A stretch of 64,000 nt of DNA from Paraburkholderia piptadeniae. Lineage in GTDB: Bacteria; Pseudomonadota; Gammaproteobacteria; Burkholderiales; Burkholderiaceae. Below are positions 26,193 through 33,676 of the stretch, one piece after another. Within the stretch, counting starts at the first letter, position 1; every line of letters starts with the position of its first letter. The stretch covers positions 1-64,000 of the forward strand of contig NZ_CYGY02000007.1 of the NCBI RefSeq assembly GCF_900007165.1, read 5' to 3'. Below the pieces are notes generated by a model that was given only the letters and a program-made list of their open reading frames with translations, ran no database searches and had not been told where the DNA came from. Position numbers and translations under genes: made by a program.

Positions 26193-27059
26193 TTACCGCT
26201 TCTGATCGTAGCGATAGACGCCGTGTCCCGTCTTACGGCCCAGGCGCCCCGCCGCGACGAGTTCGCGCAGCAGCGGACACGCGCGATACTTCGAATCGCC
26301 GAAGTCCTTCAGGAACACATCCATCACGGACAGGCACACGTCGAGCCCGATGAGGTCCGCGAGCGCGAGCGGCCCGATCGGGTGATTCGCGCCGAGTCGC
26401 ATGCCTTCGTCGATTTCCTCCGCCGTCGCGATGCCATCCGCCAGCACGAAGAACGCTTCGTTGATCATCGGCACGAGAATCCGGTTGACCACGAAACCCG
26501 GCGCATTCTTCACGCTGACGGGCGTCTTGCCGAGCCGCTGCGTCAGATCGCGCACGGCGGCGGCCGTATCGTCGGCGGTCTGCACGCCGCGAATCACTTC
26601 GACGAGCGGCATCAGCGGCACAGGGTTGAAGAAGTGCATCCCGACAAAGCGCGCGGGCTTCGCGAGCGTCGCGGCGAGCGCGGTGATCGAAATCGACGAC
26701 GTATTCGACGCGACGATCGTCTCGCCGCTCACGATGGATTCGATCTGCCGCAGGATGCGGATTTTCAACTCGACGTTCTCCGTCGCCGCTTCGACGACGA
26801 TATCCGCGCTGGAAAGGCGCTGATAATCGGTCGACGTTTCGATGCGCGCGAGCGCGGCATCGCGCGCCGATGCGTCGATCTTGCCCTTCTCGACCAGCTT
26901 CGCGAGACTCGATGTGAGCGTCGCGACACCCTTTTCGAGCGCGGCGTCCGTGACGTCGATGAGCACCACCTTGAGGCCCGCCACCGCCGACACCTGTGCG
27001 ATCCCGTTGCCCATCGTGCCTGCGCCAACGATGCCTATCGTTTCGATCTTCGTTGCCAT
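26193..27059 (-). CDS. 3-hydroxybutyryl-CoA (3-hydroxyacyl-CoA) dehydrogenase
   Basis: A 288-residue enzyme of the PaaH/Hbd family. NAD binding is marked by GIVGAGTMGNGIAQV near the N terminus. The catalytic SSISI and MHFFNPVP segments are in place, and the C-terminal domain has KNAPGFVVNRILVPMINEAF and DLIGLDV. It oxidises (S)-3-hydroxyacyl-CoA to the 3-keto form in fatty-acid, phenylacetate or butanoate metabolism. Length is normal for the family (about 284). GAGGAGC lies before the ATG at 27059. No other beta-oxidation genes adjoin it. Confidence 0.93.
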   Translation of the reverse strand: MATKIETIGIVGAGTMGNGIAQVSAVAGLKVVLIDVTDAALEKGVATLTSSLAKLVEKGKIDASARDAALARIETSTDYQRLSSADIVVEAATENVELKIRILRQIESIVSGETIVASNTSSISITALAATLAKPARFVGMHFFNPVPLMPLVEVIRGVQTADDTAAAVRDLTQRLGKTPVSVKNAPGFVVNRILVPMINEAFFVLADGIATAEEIDEGMRLGANHPIGPLALADLIGLDVCLSVMDVFLKDFGDSKYRACPLLRELVAAGRLGRKTGHGVYRYDQKR

Positions 27060-27254
27060 TGCTGCTCCTCTCTGTGCTGACTTGTGCGAATTTCCGCGGA
27101 TTGCCGTTGATGCCTTGCGGCGCGTCATGGGCGATACGATACCGGTTTCTCGCGCACATTCGCGTGAAACCGGGCAATACGCGATGGGCACCGGAAAGAA
27201 CCGAAGCAACGAGCGGCTATATCATCGGGGTAATCGATTCATGAAGGTCTCGCC

Positions 27255-27680
27255 ATGTTGTCCGTCGATCTGAACCCGAAACGAAAACGCGAGAACCCGC
27301 TGCTGTGGATTTTCGAGCCTCTCGAACGAGATCCCGGCTATTCGCGCGAACGATTCTTCAACATGCAGGCCGCGTGGCTCGACGGCCTGCTCTATCTCGC
27401 GGTCGCAAGCGGTGAAGAGCCGTGGAATGGGCTCTTCGTGTGCACGTCACACGACCGGCAAGCCGGGTTGCTGCAAGCGTATCCCGCGCTTGTCCCGCAC
27501 CCTGTGCTCGGCAAGTGGCTGTATGCGTCGCAAAGCCATCCAGAGTTCGAATCCGTCGCGCAGGATATGGTCGCCCTCGCGCGCGAGCGCGATCCGCGCA
27601 TGGGTGTCGTGCCGGGCAAACGCAAGCGGTCGCCCGATGTGATCGAAATGAAGGCCTCGTCGGCGAGAAAAAAGAAGTAG
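27255..27680 (+). CDS. Conserved hypothetical protein
   Basis: A 141-residue soluble protein of unknown function. It starts MLSVDLNPKRKRENPLLWIF and has a central section rich in Trp, Tyr and Gly (QAAWLDGLLYLAVASGEEPWNGLF) and a strongly basic tail (GKRKRSPDV ... SSARKKK). No signal peptide, membrane helix or catalytic motif is apparent. The basic tail could bind nucleic acid or simply be a charged terminus. It is divergent from the dehydrogenase with 195 bp between them. The ribosome site (AAGGTCTCGCC) is acceptable. Confidence 0.65.
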   Translation: MLSVDLNPKRKRENPLLWIFEPLERDPGYSRERFFNMQAAWLDGLLYLAVASGEEPWNGLFVCTSHDRQAGLLQAYPALVPHPVLGKWLYASQSHPEFESVAQDMVALARERDPRMGVVPGKRKRSPDVIEMKASSARKKK

Positions 27681-28474
27681 CGGTCGCGCGCCTGGCCTTA
27701 CGATCGGGGCTTTTCGTGCAAGGCGGAAGTTGCCGCCTAAGGCGTGCGCATGGGGTTGTCGCAACAGACCGGTAGTTGCGTTTTGCTCGACGGCGCAAGT
27801 CGTCCATGCTTCCCGGCCATTGCGACGATGCCCATGCAGGCAGGCCTGTCGAACTCTGAGCAGTAAAAACGCTGCAAATGCAGCCAGCGCATCGCGACAT
27901 GAGGCACAGCGGACTGTGAGCCTGGAGTCATGCGAGTCCGCCCGCCGTACGACCCCGTCGCGCGGTGCGTGCCGGAAGATTCGCACGCCGATGAACCCGT
28001 ACGCGTGCAGCAGGTTGGTCAAATGAAAACGGTCACATGGCGTTCGAACAAGCTTGCTTACGTGTTGCTTGCGAAGAACACGCCCGTCGATTTGCAGCAG
28101 ATGGCGCAGCAGATTGCGAATGGCAAAGTTTCTGTATGGCAATGCGCAGCACGCTGTCGTGCCGTCCACCGTCATTCGACGAAGAAAAAGTCGCAGCGGT
28201 TTGAAAATAAAACTCGCAGCAACGTTGGGCCCGCTTTTGCTGACGCACGCCGGCTTGCCTTTGCCGCGCCAAAGACCCGCCGCGCCGGCGCGTTGAGCGC
28301 CTTTAGCATCTACGCACGCGTGACCGTCTGATTTTTCCTCCCCCTCTCAAGCGTGCCAGCGACAAACGGCGTATGGTTTGTCGCTTGCTATCCACTCTAG
28401 CGAAACCCACCAGGACATGGGTTCACTGTCTGACGGATGTCATCCGTCGACGACTACCTATGAGGGAGCCATCC
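27681..28474. other. Intergenic stretch of about 800 bp with two inverted repeats
   Basis: No gene is supported on either strand. A 10-bp stem with an 8-nt loop lies at 28358-28385 (arms AGCGACAAAC and GTTTGTCGCT). A near-perfect palindrome, GACGGATG-T-CATCCGTC, lies at 28432-28448, 27 bp before the next start, and could be a regulator site. Confidence 0.5.
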
Positions 28475-28840
28475 ATGGAAATGAGCACTGCAGGCTCGCG
28501 CTTCGTTTGTACAGCCGCGCTGGCCGCGACTTTCGCGCTTATCGAGGCGGATGCCGCCGCTCGGACAGAATGCCCTGATTTCGTCGAATTGCCGTCGGGA
28601 AGCAGCTTCAACGTCGCTCGTCTGATATACGACAACGGTTCTCCCGATGCGGCGCTCCGAAAAGTGCGCCAGATGTTCGCTCTAGCGTCCGAAGGAGGAT
28701 GCCCGAGATCGGAGAAGCCTGCCGCGTGCGACGAAACGTTGGCGGTTGCAAGGAAGGCCATAACGGCATTGGAACTTTGCACAGCCGATACCTCCGCCGC
28801 TAACCCGGGGCACAGGGGTGGAAGTGTTACCCCAAGATAG
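28475..28840 (+). CDS. Small secreted hypothetical protein
   Basis: A 121-residue protein starting MEMSTAGSRFVCTAALAATF, with a signal peptide ending near ADAAA. The mature part has four cysteines (TECPDF, GGCPRS, AACDET, ELCTAD) that could form two disulfides, and two predicted helices. GAGGGAG lies 7 nt before the ATG at 28475; the frame is open further upstream but that part looks non-coding. No family is recognised. A palindrome just upstream (28432-28448) suggests specific regulation. Confidence 0.6.
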   Translation: MEMSTAGSRFVCTAALAATFALIEADAAARTECPDFVELPSGSSFNVARLIYDNGSPDAALRKVRQMFALASEGGCPRSEKPAACDETLAVARKAITALELCTADTSAANPGHRGGSVTPR

Positions 28841-29175
28841 CCGTTGCATCGGTTCAATAGCTCAACAACTCGATAGCCGTGAAGGAAAACGCACACAGTG
28901 CGCGTTGACGCGCTCCGTGCGCCCGTTTCAACAGAGCCGCAAAGCCATCCTATGCTACCCGTCGCCGCGCGGCCGGCTGATCCAGTCGATTGCACTCTTC
29001 ATCTGCGCCGTGTATCCGCCGTTGTATTCCGGCGTCGCGATCACGCCACCTTCACTTTGTCTTTCGCCCGTCTTTCTTCTTCCTATACTTTGCATGGGCG
29101 AGGCCGGCCCATTGTCGGCAATGAGGCAACGCCTGTTTCGTCAGATCAACCCTGCCTTCGTCAAGGAGGTGGCAC
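28841..29175 (+). other. Intergenic region upstream of methyltransferase
   Basis: I see no gene in these 335 bp. The end holds a strong ribosome site (AAGGAGGTGG) for the downstream gene. Confidence 0.4.
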
Positions 29176-30237
29176 ATGCAATACGACGAACAGAAAGTGC
29201 AGGACTTCATGGCCCGCATGGTCGAAGAGTTCGGCGCAGTGGCGTCCGCGCCGCTCATCGCGCTCGGTGACAGGCTTGGCCTGTACAAGGCGATGACCGA
29301 ACAGGGTTGGCTGACCTCGGAGCAGGTTGCAGAACGCGCGGGCCTTGCCGAACGATACGTGCGCGAATGGCTCGCGGCGCAGGCCGCGTCTGGCTTCATC
29401 AGTTACGACGCGGCGAGCGCCCGCTACCGGCTCGAAAACGAAATGGCGATGTGCTTTGCGGAAGAGACAAGCCCGACCTTCGTTCCGGGCTTCTGCGACT
29501 GCGCCGAAGCCATGTTCCGCGCGATACCCAAGCTCGAAGCAGCGTTTCGCACGGGCCTGGGCGTCGGATGGCACCAGCATCATCCATCGCTGTTCAAGGG
29601 CACCGAGCGGTTCTTCCGGCCTGGCTACGCAGTGCATCTGGTCGACGAATGGATTCCGGCGCTCGACGGCGTCGAAGCGGTTCTGAAGGGGCATGCCGCG
29701 AAAGTCGCCGACGTCGGTTGCGGACACGGCACGTCGACGATCCTGATGGCGCAGGCCTATCCGAACGCCACATTCGTCGGCTTCGATTATCACGAGCCGT
29801 CCATCGAAAGAGCGCGCGAACTGGCCAGTGAAGCGAACGTCGCCGATCGCGTCACGTTCGAAGTGGCGAGCGCGCAGCAATACCCTGGAAGCGGCTACGA
29901 CCTCGTCGCATTCTTCGACTGTCTTCACGACATGGGCGACCCGACAGGTGCCGCGGCCCATGTGCTGCAGTCGCTCAAGCCCGATGGCTCGTGGATGATC
30001 GTCGAGCCCTTCGCGAATGACCGGCTGGAAGACAATCTGAACCCTGTCGGCCGAGTGTTCTACTCGGCGTCGACGATGATCTGCACGGCTGCGTCGTTAT
30101 CGCAGGAAGGCAGAAAAGCGCTAGGCGCGCAAGCAGGTGAAGCACGGCTCAAGGAAGTCGTGACGGCGGGCGGCTTCACCCGCTTCAGACGCGCAACGCA
30201 GACGCCATTCAATCTGGTCTTTCAGGCTCAGGCGTGA
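29176..30237 (+). CDS. Class I SAM-dependent methyltransferase with N-terminal winged helix
   Basis: A 353-residue protein. The first 90 residues are a winged-helix dimerisation domain (GLYKAMTEQGWLTSEQVAER, YVREWLAAQAASGFI), as in small-molecule O-methyltransferases. The Rossmann core has motif I VADVGCGHGTSTILMAQ, an acidic loop after FVGFDYHEPSIERA, and VAFFDCLHDMGDP. SAM binding is therefore well supported; substrate is not. AAGGAGGTGGCAC upstream of the ATG is a near-ideal ribosome site. It is convergent with the MXKDX gene, with a hairpin terminator between them. Confidence 0.88.
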   Translation: MQYDEQKVQDFMARMVEEFGAVASAPLIALGDRLGLYKAMTEQGWLTSEQVAERAGLAERYVREWLAAQAASGFISYDAASARYRLENEMAMCFAEETSPTFVPGFCDCAEAMFRAIPKLEAAFRTGLGVGWHQHHPSLFKGTERFFRPGYAVHLVDEWIPALDGVEAVLKGHAAKVADVGCGHGTSTILMAQAYPNATFVGFDYHEPSIERARELASEANVADRVTFEVASAQQYPGSGYDLVAFFDCLHDMGDPTGAAAHVLQSLKPDGSWMIVEPFANDRLEDNLNPVGRVFYSASTMICTAASLSQEGRKALGAQAGEARLKEVVTAGGFTRFRRATQTPFNLVFQAQA

Positions 30238-30275
30238 ACGGATACGCCGGCACATAGAACGGCTATCAAAACGGG

Positions 30276-30297
30276 CCGGGCGCGCATGCACGCCCGG
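30276..30297. terminator. Hairpin between convergent genes
   Basis: Arms CCGGGCG (30276-30282) and CGCCCGG (30291-30297) with an 8-nt loop lie between the stops of the methyltransferase and the MXKDX gene. It is GC-rich but the following T-run is short, so termination in both directions is only probable. Confidence 0.55.
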
Positions 30298-30317
30298 TCT
30301 CGCTCGCCGCCCTAAGC

Positions 30318-30596
30318 CTACTCGGACATCGCGCCTGACGCGGGATGATCCATTTTCATCGAATCGTTCTTCTTCATCTTGTGGCTCTTGCTCATCTTGT
30401 CGTGAGACATGTCTCCCTTGCTCATCTTGTCGTGAGACATGTCTCCCTTGCTCATCTTGTCATGAGACATGTCGCCCTTGCTCATCGTGTCGTGTGACAT
30501 CTGATCGTTCGACATCGCGCCGCTCGCCTGCGCGAATGCAGCGGATGTGCCCATCGCCAGTGTCGCCGCGATTACTGCCGTCATCAGTCGTTTCAT
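30318..30596 (-). CDS. Pentapeptide MXKDX repeat protein
   Basis: A 92-residue periplasmic protein. The signal peptide is MKRLMTAVIAATLAMGTSAAFA. The mature part consists mostly of the ten-residue repeat MSKGDMSHDK, present three times, with flanking variants, then a KMKKNDSMKMDHP tail. This is the MXKDX-repeat family of Burkholderiaceae and other proteobacteria. The Met, His and Asp content suggests metal binding, for example copper, but that is inference. It is the last gene behind cytochrome b561 and a molybdopterin enzyme, downstream of a SigF-type promoter. AGGAG precedes the ATG. Confidence 0.88.
   Translation of the reverse strand: MKRLMTAVIAATLAMGTSAAFAQASGAMSNDQMSHDTMSKGDMSHDKMSKGDMSHDKMSKGDMSHDKMSKSHKMKKNDSMKMDHPASGAMSE
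30388..30500 (-). repeat. 30-bp tandem repeats within the MXKDX gene
   Basis: Three 30-bp units at 30388-30417, 30418-30447 and 30448-30477, plus a partial fourth. The first two are identical and the third differs at two bases. They code for MSKGDMSHDK. Length change by slippage would stay in frame. Confidence 0.85.
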
Positions 30597-30660
30597 TGCT
30601 CATCTCCTTGGGGTTGAAAGTGGCATCCGGCCTTTCCGGAACCAGCAAAACGGGCGGCGC

Positions 30661-31437
30661 TCACGAACCGCCGAACCAGTTGTAGCCCTGATCGACCCAA
30701 TAGCCGCCGGGATACGTATTGGTGACGAAGATCTCGACGATATGCTTCGGGTTCTTGTAGCCGAGTTTCGTCGGCATGCGCAGCTTCATCGGATAGCCGT
30801 ATTTCGCGGGCAGACGCTCGCCGTCGTAGTCGAACGTGAGCAGGGTCTGCGGATGCAGCGCCGTCGGCATGTCGATGCTCTCGTAGTAATCGTCTGCGCA
30901 TCGAAAACCGACGTATTTCGCCGTCGTATCCGCGCCCACGCGGCGCAAGAACTCGCGGAACGGCGTGCCGCCCCAGCGCCCGATCGCGCTCCAGCCTTCG
31001 ACGCAGATATGCCGCGTGATCTGCTCCGCGTGCGGCAGCGCATATAACTCCGGCAGCGTCCACACGCGCTGCCCGGTCACGAGGCCGCCCACTTTCAGTC
31101 GATAGTCACTGCCGTTCACTTCGGGCACTTCGTCGATGCCGTAGTACGCGTTGAACGGAAACGGCCGCGTGATCTGCGCTTCCGTGTAGGTTGGCGCGAG
31201 GCGGTTCGGATCGAACAGGAGCGCCTGCGCTCGATCGTTCAGGCGCGAGACTGCCATCAGAAACTTGTTGACCGACTCGTCATCGGTGATCGAGCAGCCT
31301 GTCAACAGCGACAGTCCGCCCAAGGTCAACAGCCGCTTGCCGAACAGACGGCGCGACGGCATGTCCAGTTCGCCGCGCGCATCCGCCACAATCGCGGCGC
31401 GGTCGAGCTCGATGATTTTTCTGTCGTTGGCGTTCAT
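30661..31437 (-). CDS. Molybdopterin-dependent oxidoreductase, YedY/MsrP-like
   Basis: A 258-residue sulfite-oxidase-fold protein. A twin-arginine signal (SRRLFGKRLLTLGG, Arg29-Arg30) is followed by LLTGC, a lipobox with Cys48, so the enzyme may be a Tat-exported lipoprotein. The molybdenum ligand is Cys145 in RHICVEGWSAIGRWGG. Further motifs are VGFRCADDYYESIDM and LRMPTKLGYKNPKHIV. Relatives reduce periplasmic methionine sulfoxide or other S/N-oxides with electrons from a cytochrome b partner. Here the cytochrome b561 gene lies 20 bp upstream in the same operon. GAGGAA lies before the ATG at 31437. The physiological substrate is not known. Confidence 0.88.
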   Translation of the reverse strand: MNANDRKIIELDRAAIVADARGELDMPSRRLFGKRLLTLGGLSLLTGCSITDDESVNKFLMAVSRLNDRAQALLFDPNRLAPTYTEAQITRPFPFNAYYGIDEVPEVNGSDYRLKVGGLVTGQRVWTLPELYALPHAEQITRHICVEGWSAIGRWGGTPFREFLRRVGADTTAKYVGFRCADDYYESIDMPTALHPQTLLTFDYDGERLPAKYGYPMKLRMPTKLGYKNPKHIVEIFVTNTYPGGYWVDQGYNWFGGS

Positions 31438-31457
31438 GGCGTGTTCCTCGACAAAGA

Positions 31458-32108
31458 TCAGCGGCCGCGCAGCATCGTCAGCAGCGAGCGTGGTACGAGC
31501 GCAACCATCGCGACGTGCACGACGACGAACGCCGCCATTACCGCCATCGCGCAGAAGTGAACGATGCGCGCGTTGTCGTAACCGCCCATCAGTTCGCGCA
31601 ACAGCGGAAATTGCACGGACTTCCAGATCGCGAGCCCCGACAGCACGAGCACGACGAGATCGATGACTACGACGAGATACGCGAGCTTCTGCACTGCGTT
31701 GTACTGGCGCAGATCCGCGTGAGAGAGCTTGCCGCTCAATGCGGCAATGGAATCGCGCAGCACGTCGCGCGGCGAGAGCGGAAAGAACTTCGAAACAAAG
31801 CGCCCGCTCGCGATGTTGAGCGCGAGATAGACCAGCCCGTTGAACACCAGCAGCCACATCGCCGCGAAGTGCCATTGCAGCGCGCCGCCGAGCCAGCCGC
31901 CAAGGGTGATCGACGGCGGAATCACGATGTTATGAAACACCGGCGACGCGTCGTAGATGCGCCAGCCGGAGAACATCATGATCAGCGCCGCCAACGCATT
32001 GAGCCAGTGCGTGATGCGCAGCCAGAGCGGATGAATCGGCGGATTGCGCGGCAAAGTTTCGCGCGCTGGCGTGAGTGGCGCTTTCATCGTTTCCATGTCG
32101 ATCACCAT
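31458..32108 (-). CDS. Cytochrome b561 family membrane protein
   Basis: A 216-residue protein with about five hydrophobic segments (WLNALAALIMMFSGWRIY, LQWHFAAMWLLVFNGLVYLAL, LAYLVVVIDLVVLVLSGLAIW, FCAMAVMAAFVVVHVAMVAL). His residues at the usual spots (IHPLWLRITHW, LQWHFAAMW, RIVHFCAM, VVVHVAMV) should ligate two b-type hemes. It would pass quinol electrons to the molybdopterin protein encoded next. The promoter is a GTAACC-N16-CGAA match at 32129-32154. The start is either 32108 or 32096, and neither has a clear ribosome site. Confidence 0.88.
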   Translation of the reverse strand: MVIDMETMKAPLTPARETLPRNPPIHPLWLRITHWLNALAALIMMFSGWRIYDASPVFHNIVIPPSITLGGWLGGALQWHFAAMWLLVFNGLVYLALNIASGRFVSKFFPLSPRDVLRDSIAALSGKLSHADLRQYNAVQKLAYLVVVIDLVVLVLSGLAIWKSVQFPLLRELMGGYDNARIVHFCAMAVMAAFVVVHVAMVALVPRSLLTMLRGR

Positions 32109-32128
32109 GACGGTCGGATACCTGTCAA

Positions 32129-32154
32129 TTCGTTGCCAACGCGCGATCGGTTAC
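32129..32154 (-). promoter_or_regulatory. SigF-type promoter for the cytochrome/molybdoenzyme operon
   Basis: On the reverse strand GTAACC (32154-32149) is followed after exactly 16 nt by CGAA (32132-32129). This matches the GTAACC-N16-CGAA consensus described for ECF SigF in Caulobacter. It sits about 20 bp upstream of the first start codon. Confidence 0.8.
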
Positions 32155-32222
32155 ACCGTCGCGCCGATCACGCGCAGATGTGTTCAGCGCTTTTGACCGG
32201 CATGAAAAATTTCGCGCGCGCT

Positions 32223-32248
32223 GTAACCGGCTGCCGCGAAAACGCGAA
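32223..32248 (+). promoter_or_regulatory. SigF-type promoter for sigF-nrsF
   Basis: GTAACC at 32223-32228 and CGAA at 32245-32248 are separated by exactly 16 nt. The same consensus occurs in the opposite direction about 70 bp away. It would make sigF autoregulated. Confidence 0.8.
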
Positions 32249-32422
32249 CTAGCGTGATAAAGGAAGCGGGTGACGACGATGGACCACGACCGCGCTATAG
32301 TGGCGCATCACGGCTTCGGCTGTTCCGAAACGATCGATCTGAAACTGGGCGCCGCACTCGCGTCTGCGGACGCGGGTTATTCGCATGGTTCGTCGACTCG
32401 CCGTCTCGCCAATAGGGGAACC

Positions 32423-32971
32423 ATGTTGCAGGACGCGGAAAGCCGCCTGAAAGCGCTATTCGTCAGCGGTCTCGACGGCGATGCCGACGCTTATCGCAGC
32501 TTCCTGCAAGCGCTCACGCGGCATTTGCGCGGCTACTTGCGCAAGCGCATTCCGAACCATCGCGACGACGTCGAAGACCTCGTCCAGGAGATTCTGCTCG
32601 CCGTGCACAATGCGCGTCACACGTATCGCGCGGACGAACCGCTGACCGCCTGGCTGCACGCGATCGCCCGCTACAAGCTGATGGACTTCTTCCGCTCGCG
32701 CGCGCGCCGCGAATCGTTGAACGATCCACTCGACGATCACGCCGACCTGCTCGCCGACACCGACGACGAACCCGCGCAGGCACGTCATGACATCGGCAAG
32801 CTGCTCGCACATCTGCCGGACAAGCAGCGGCTGCCCATTGTCCATATGAAACTCGAAGGCTTATCGGTGACGGAGACGGCACGCATCACCGGCCTTTCCG
32901 AATCGGCCGTCAAGGTGGGCGTGCATCGCGGTCTCAAGGCACTGGCCGCGCTTATTCGGGGGCTGCGATGA
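32423..32971 (+). CDS. sigF: ECF sigma factor SigF
   Basis: A 182-residue ECF sigma factor. Region 2 includes [50 protein letters not shown], and region 4 the helix-turn-helix [31 protein letters not shown]. The start at 32423 is chosen because AGGGGA precedes it and [13 protein letters not shown] matches the family N terminus. An in-frame GTG at 32270 would add 51 unusual residues. The gene overlaps nrsF by ATGA. Together with the flanking promoters this defines a SigF/NrsF regulon that includes the divergent cytochrome-molybdoenzyme-MXKDX operon, in other species linked to metal or oxidative stress. Confidence 0.9.
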   Translation: MLQDAESRLKALFVSGLDGDADAYRSFLQALTRHLRGYLRKRIPNHRDDVEDLVQEILLAVHNARHTYRADEPLTAWLHAIARYKLMDFFRSRARRESLNDPLDDHADLLADTDDEPAQARHDIGKLLAHLPDKQRLPIVHMKLEGLSVTETARITGLSESAVKVGVHRGLKALAALIRGLR

Positions 32972-33609
32972 AGACCGACGATCTCATTAGCCTCCTGTCG
33001 AACCACGTGACGCGTGTCGATCGCGAGGCCGTCGCGCGCCGTTTCATCAAGGCGATGCTGCTCGGCGCGTTGGGCTCGCTGATCCTGATGACCATCGTGT
33101 TCGGCGTGCGGCACGATCTCGGCAGTGTCGCGCGCACGAGCATCTTCTGGGCGAAGCTCGCGTATCCGCTCGCGATTGCCGTCGGCGCAATGCTCGCCGT
33201 GATGCGGCTCGGCCGTCCGGGGGCTCGTGCCGGTTATACGTGGGCGCTTGTCGCGCTGCCGTTCGTCGCGGTTTGGATCGCGGGCGCGTTCGTACTCGAT
33301 GGCGTGGCGCCCGAGGGGCGCTGGCCGCTCGTGCTCGGTCAAACGTGGCGCACGTGTCCGTTCAACATCCTGCTGCTTTCCGTGCCGACGTTTCCTGCCG
33401 TGTTCTGGGCCGTCAAAGCGCTCGCGCCGACGCATCTGCGGCTCGCGGGTGCAGCCGCCGGCCTGCTCGCGAGTTCCACCGCCACGGTCGTCTATTGCCT
33501 GCATTGCCCCGAGATGAGCCCGGCATTCTGGAGCGTGTGGTACGCAATCGGGATGTTGATGCCCGCGGGCATCGGCGCGTGGCTCGGGCCGAAGCTGTTG
33601 CGATGGTAG
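32968..33609 (+). CDS. nrsF: NrsF/DUF1109 membrane anti-sigma factor
   Basis: A 213-residue protein with about six membrane helices ([103 protein letters not shown]). Cysteines in RTCPFN and YCLHCPEM match the conserved pairs through which NrsF senses metals in Caulobacter. The short cytoplasmic N terminus ([20 protein letters not shown]) would hold SigF. The gene overlaps sigF by four bases, so it is translated with it. Confidence 0.9.
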   Translation: MKTDDLISLLSNHVTRVDREAVARRFIKAMLLGALGSLILMTIVFGVRHDLGSVARTSIFWAKLAYPLAIAVGAMLAVMRLGRPGARAGYTWALVALPFVAVWIAGAFVLDGVAPEGRWPLVLGQTWRTCPFNILLLSVPTFPAVFWAVKALAPTHLRLAGAAAGLLASSTATVVYCLHCPEMSPAFWSVWYAIGMLMPAGIGAWLGPKLLRW

Positions 33610-33676
33610 GACGCGCCCCATTGCCGGTTTGCACGTTCGAAAGCCAGGGCGTCAATCGCCGCGCTTACGTGTCCGT

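Noticed and set aside
32270..32422. GTG start for sigF adding 51 residues
   Set aside because: The extension is unlike ECF sigma N termini, and the ATG at 32423 has a strong ribosome site.
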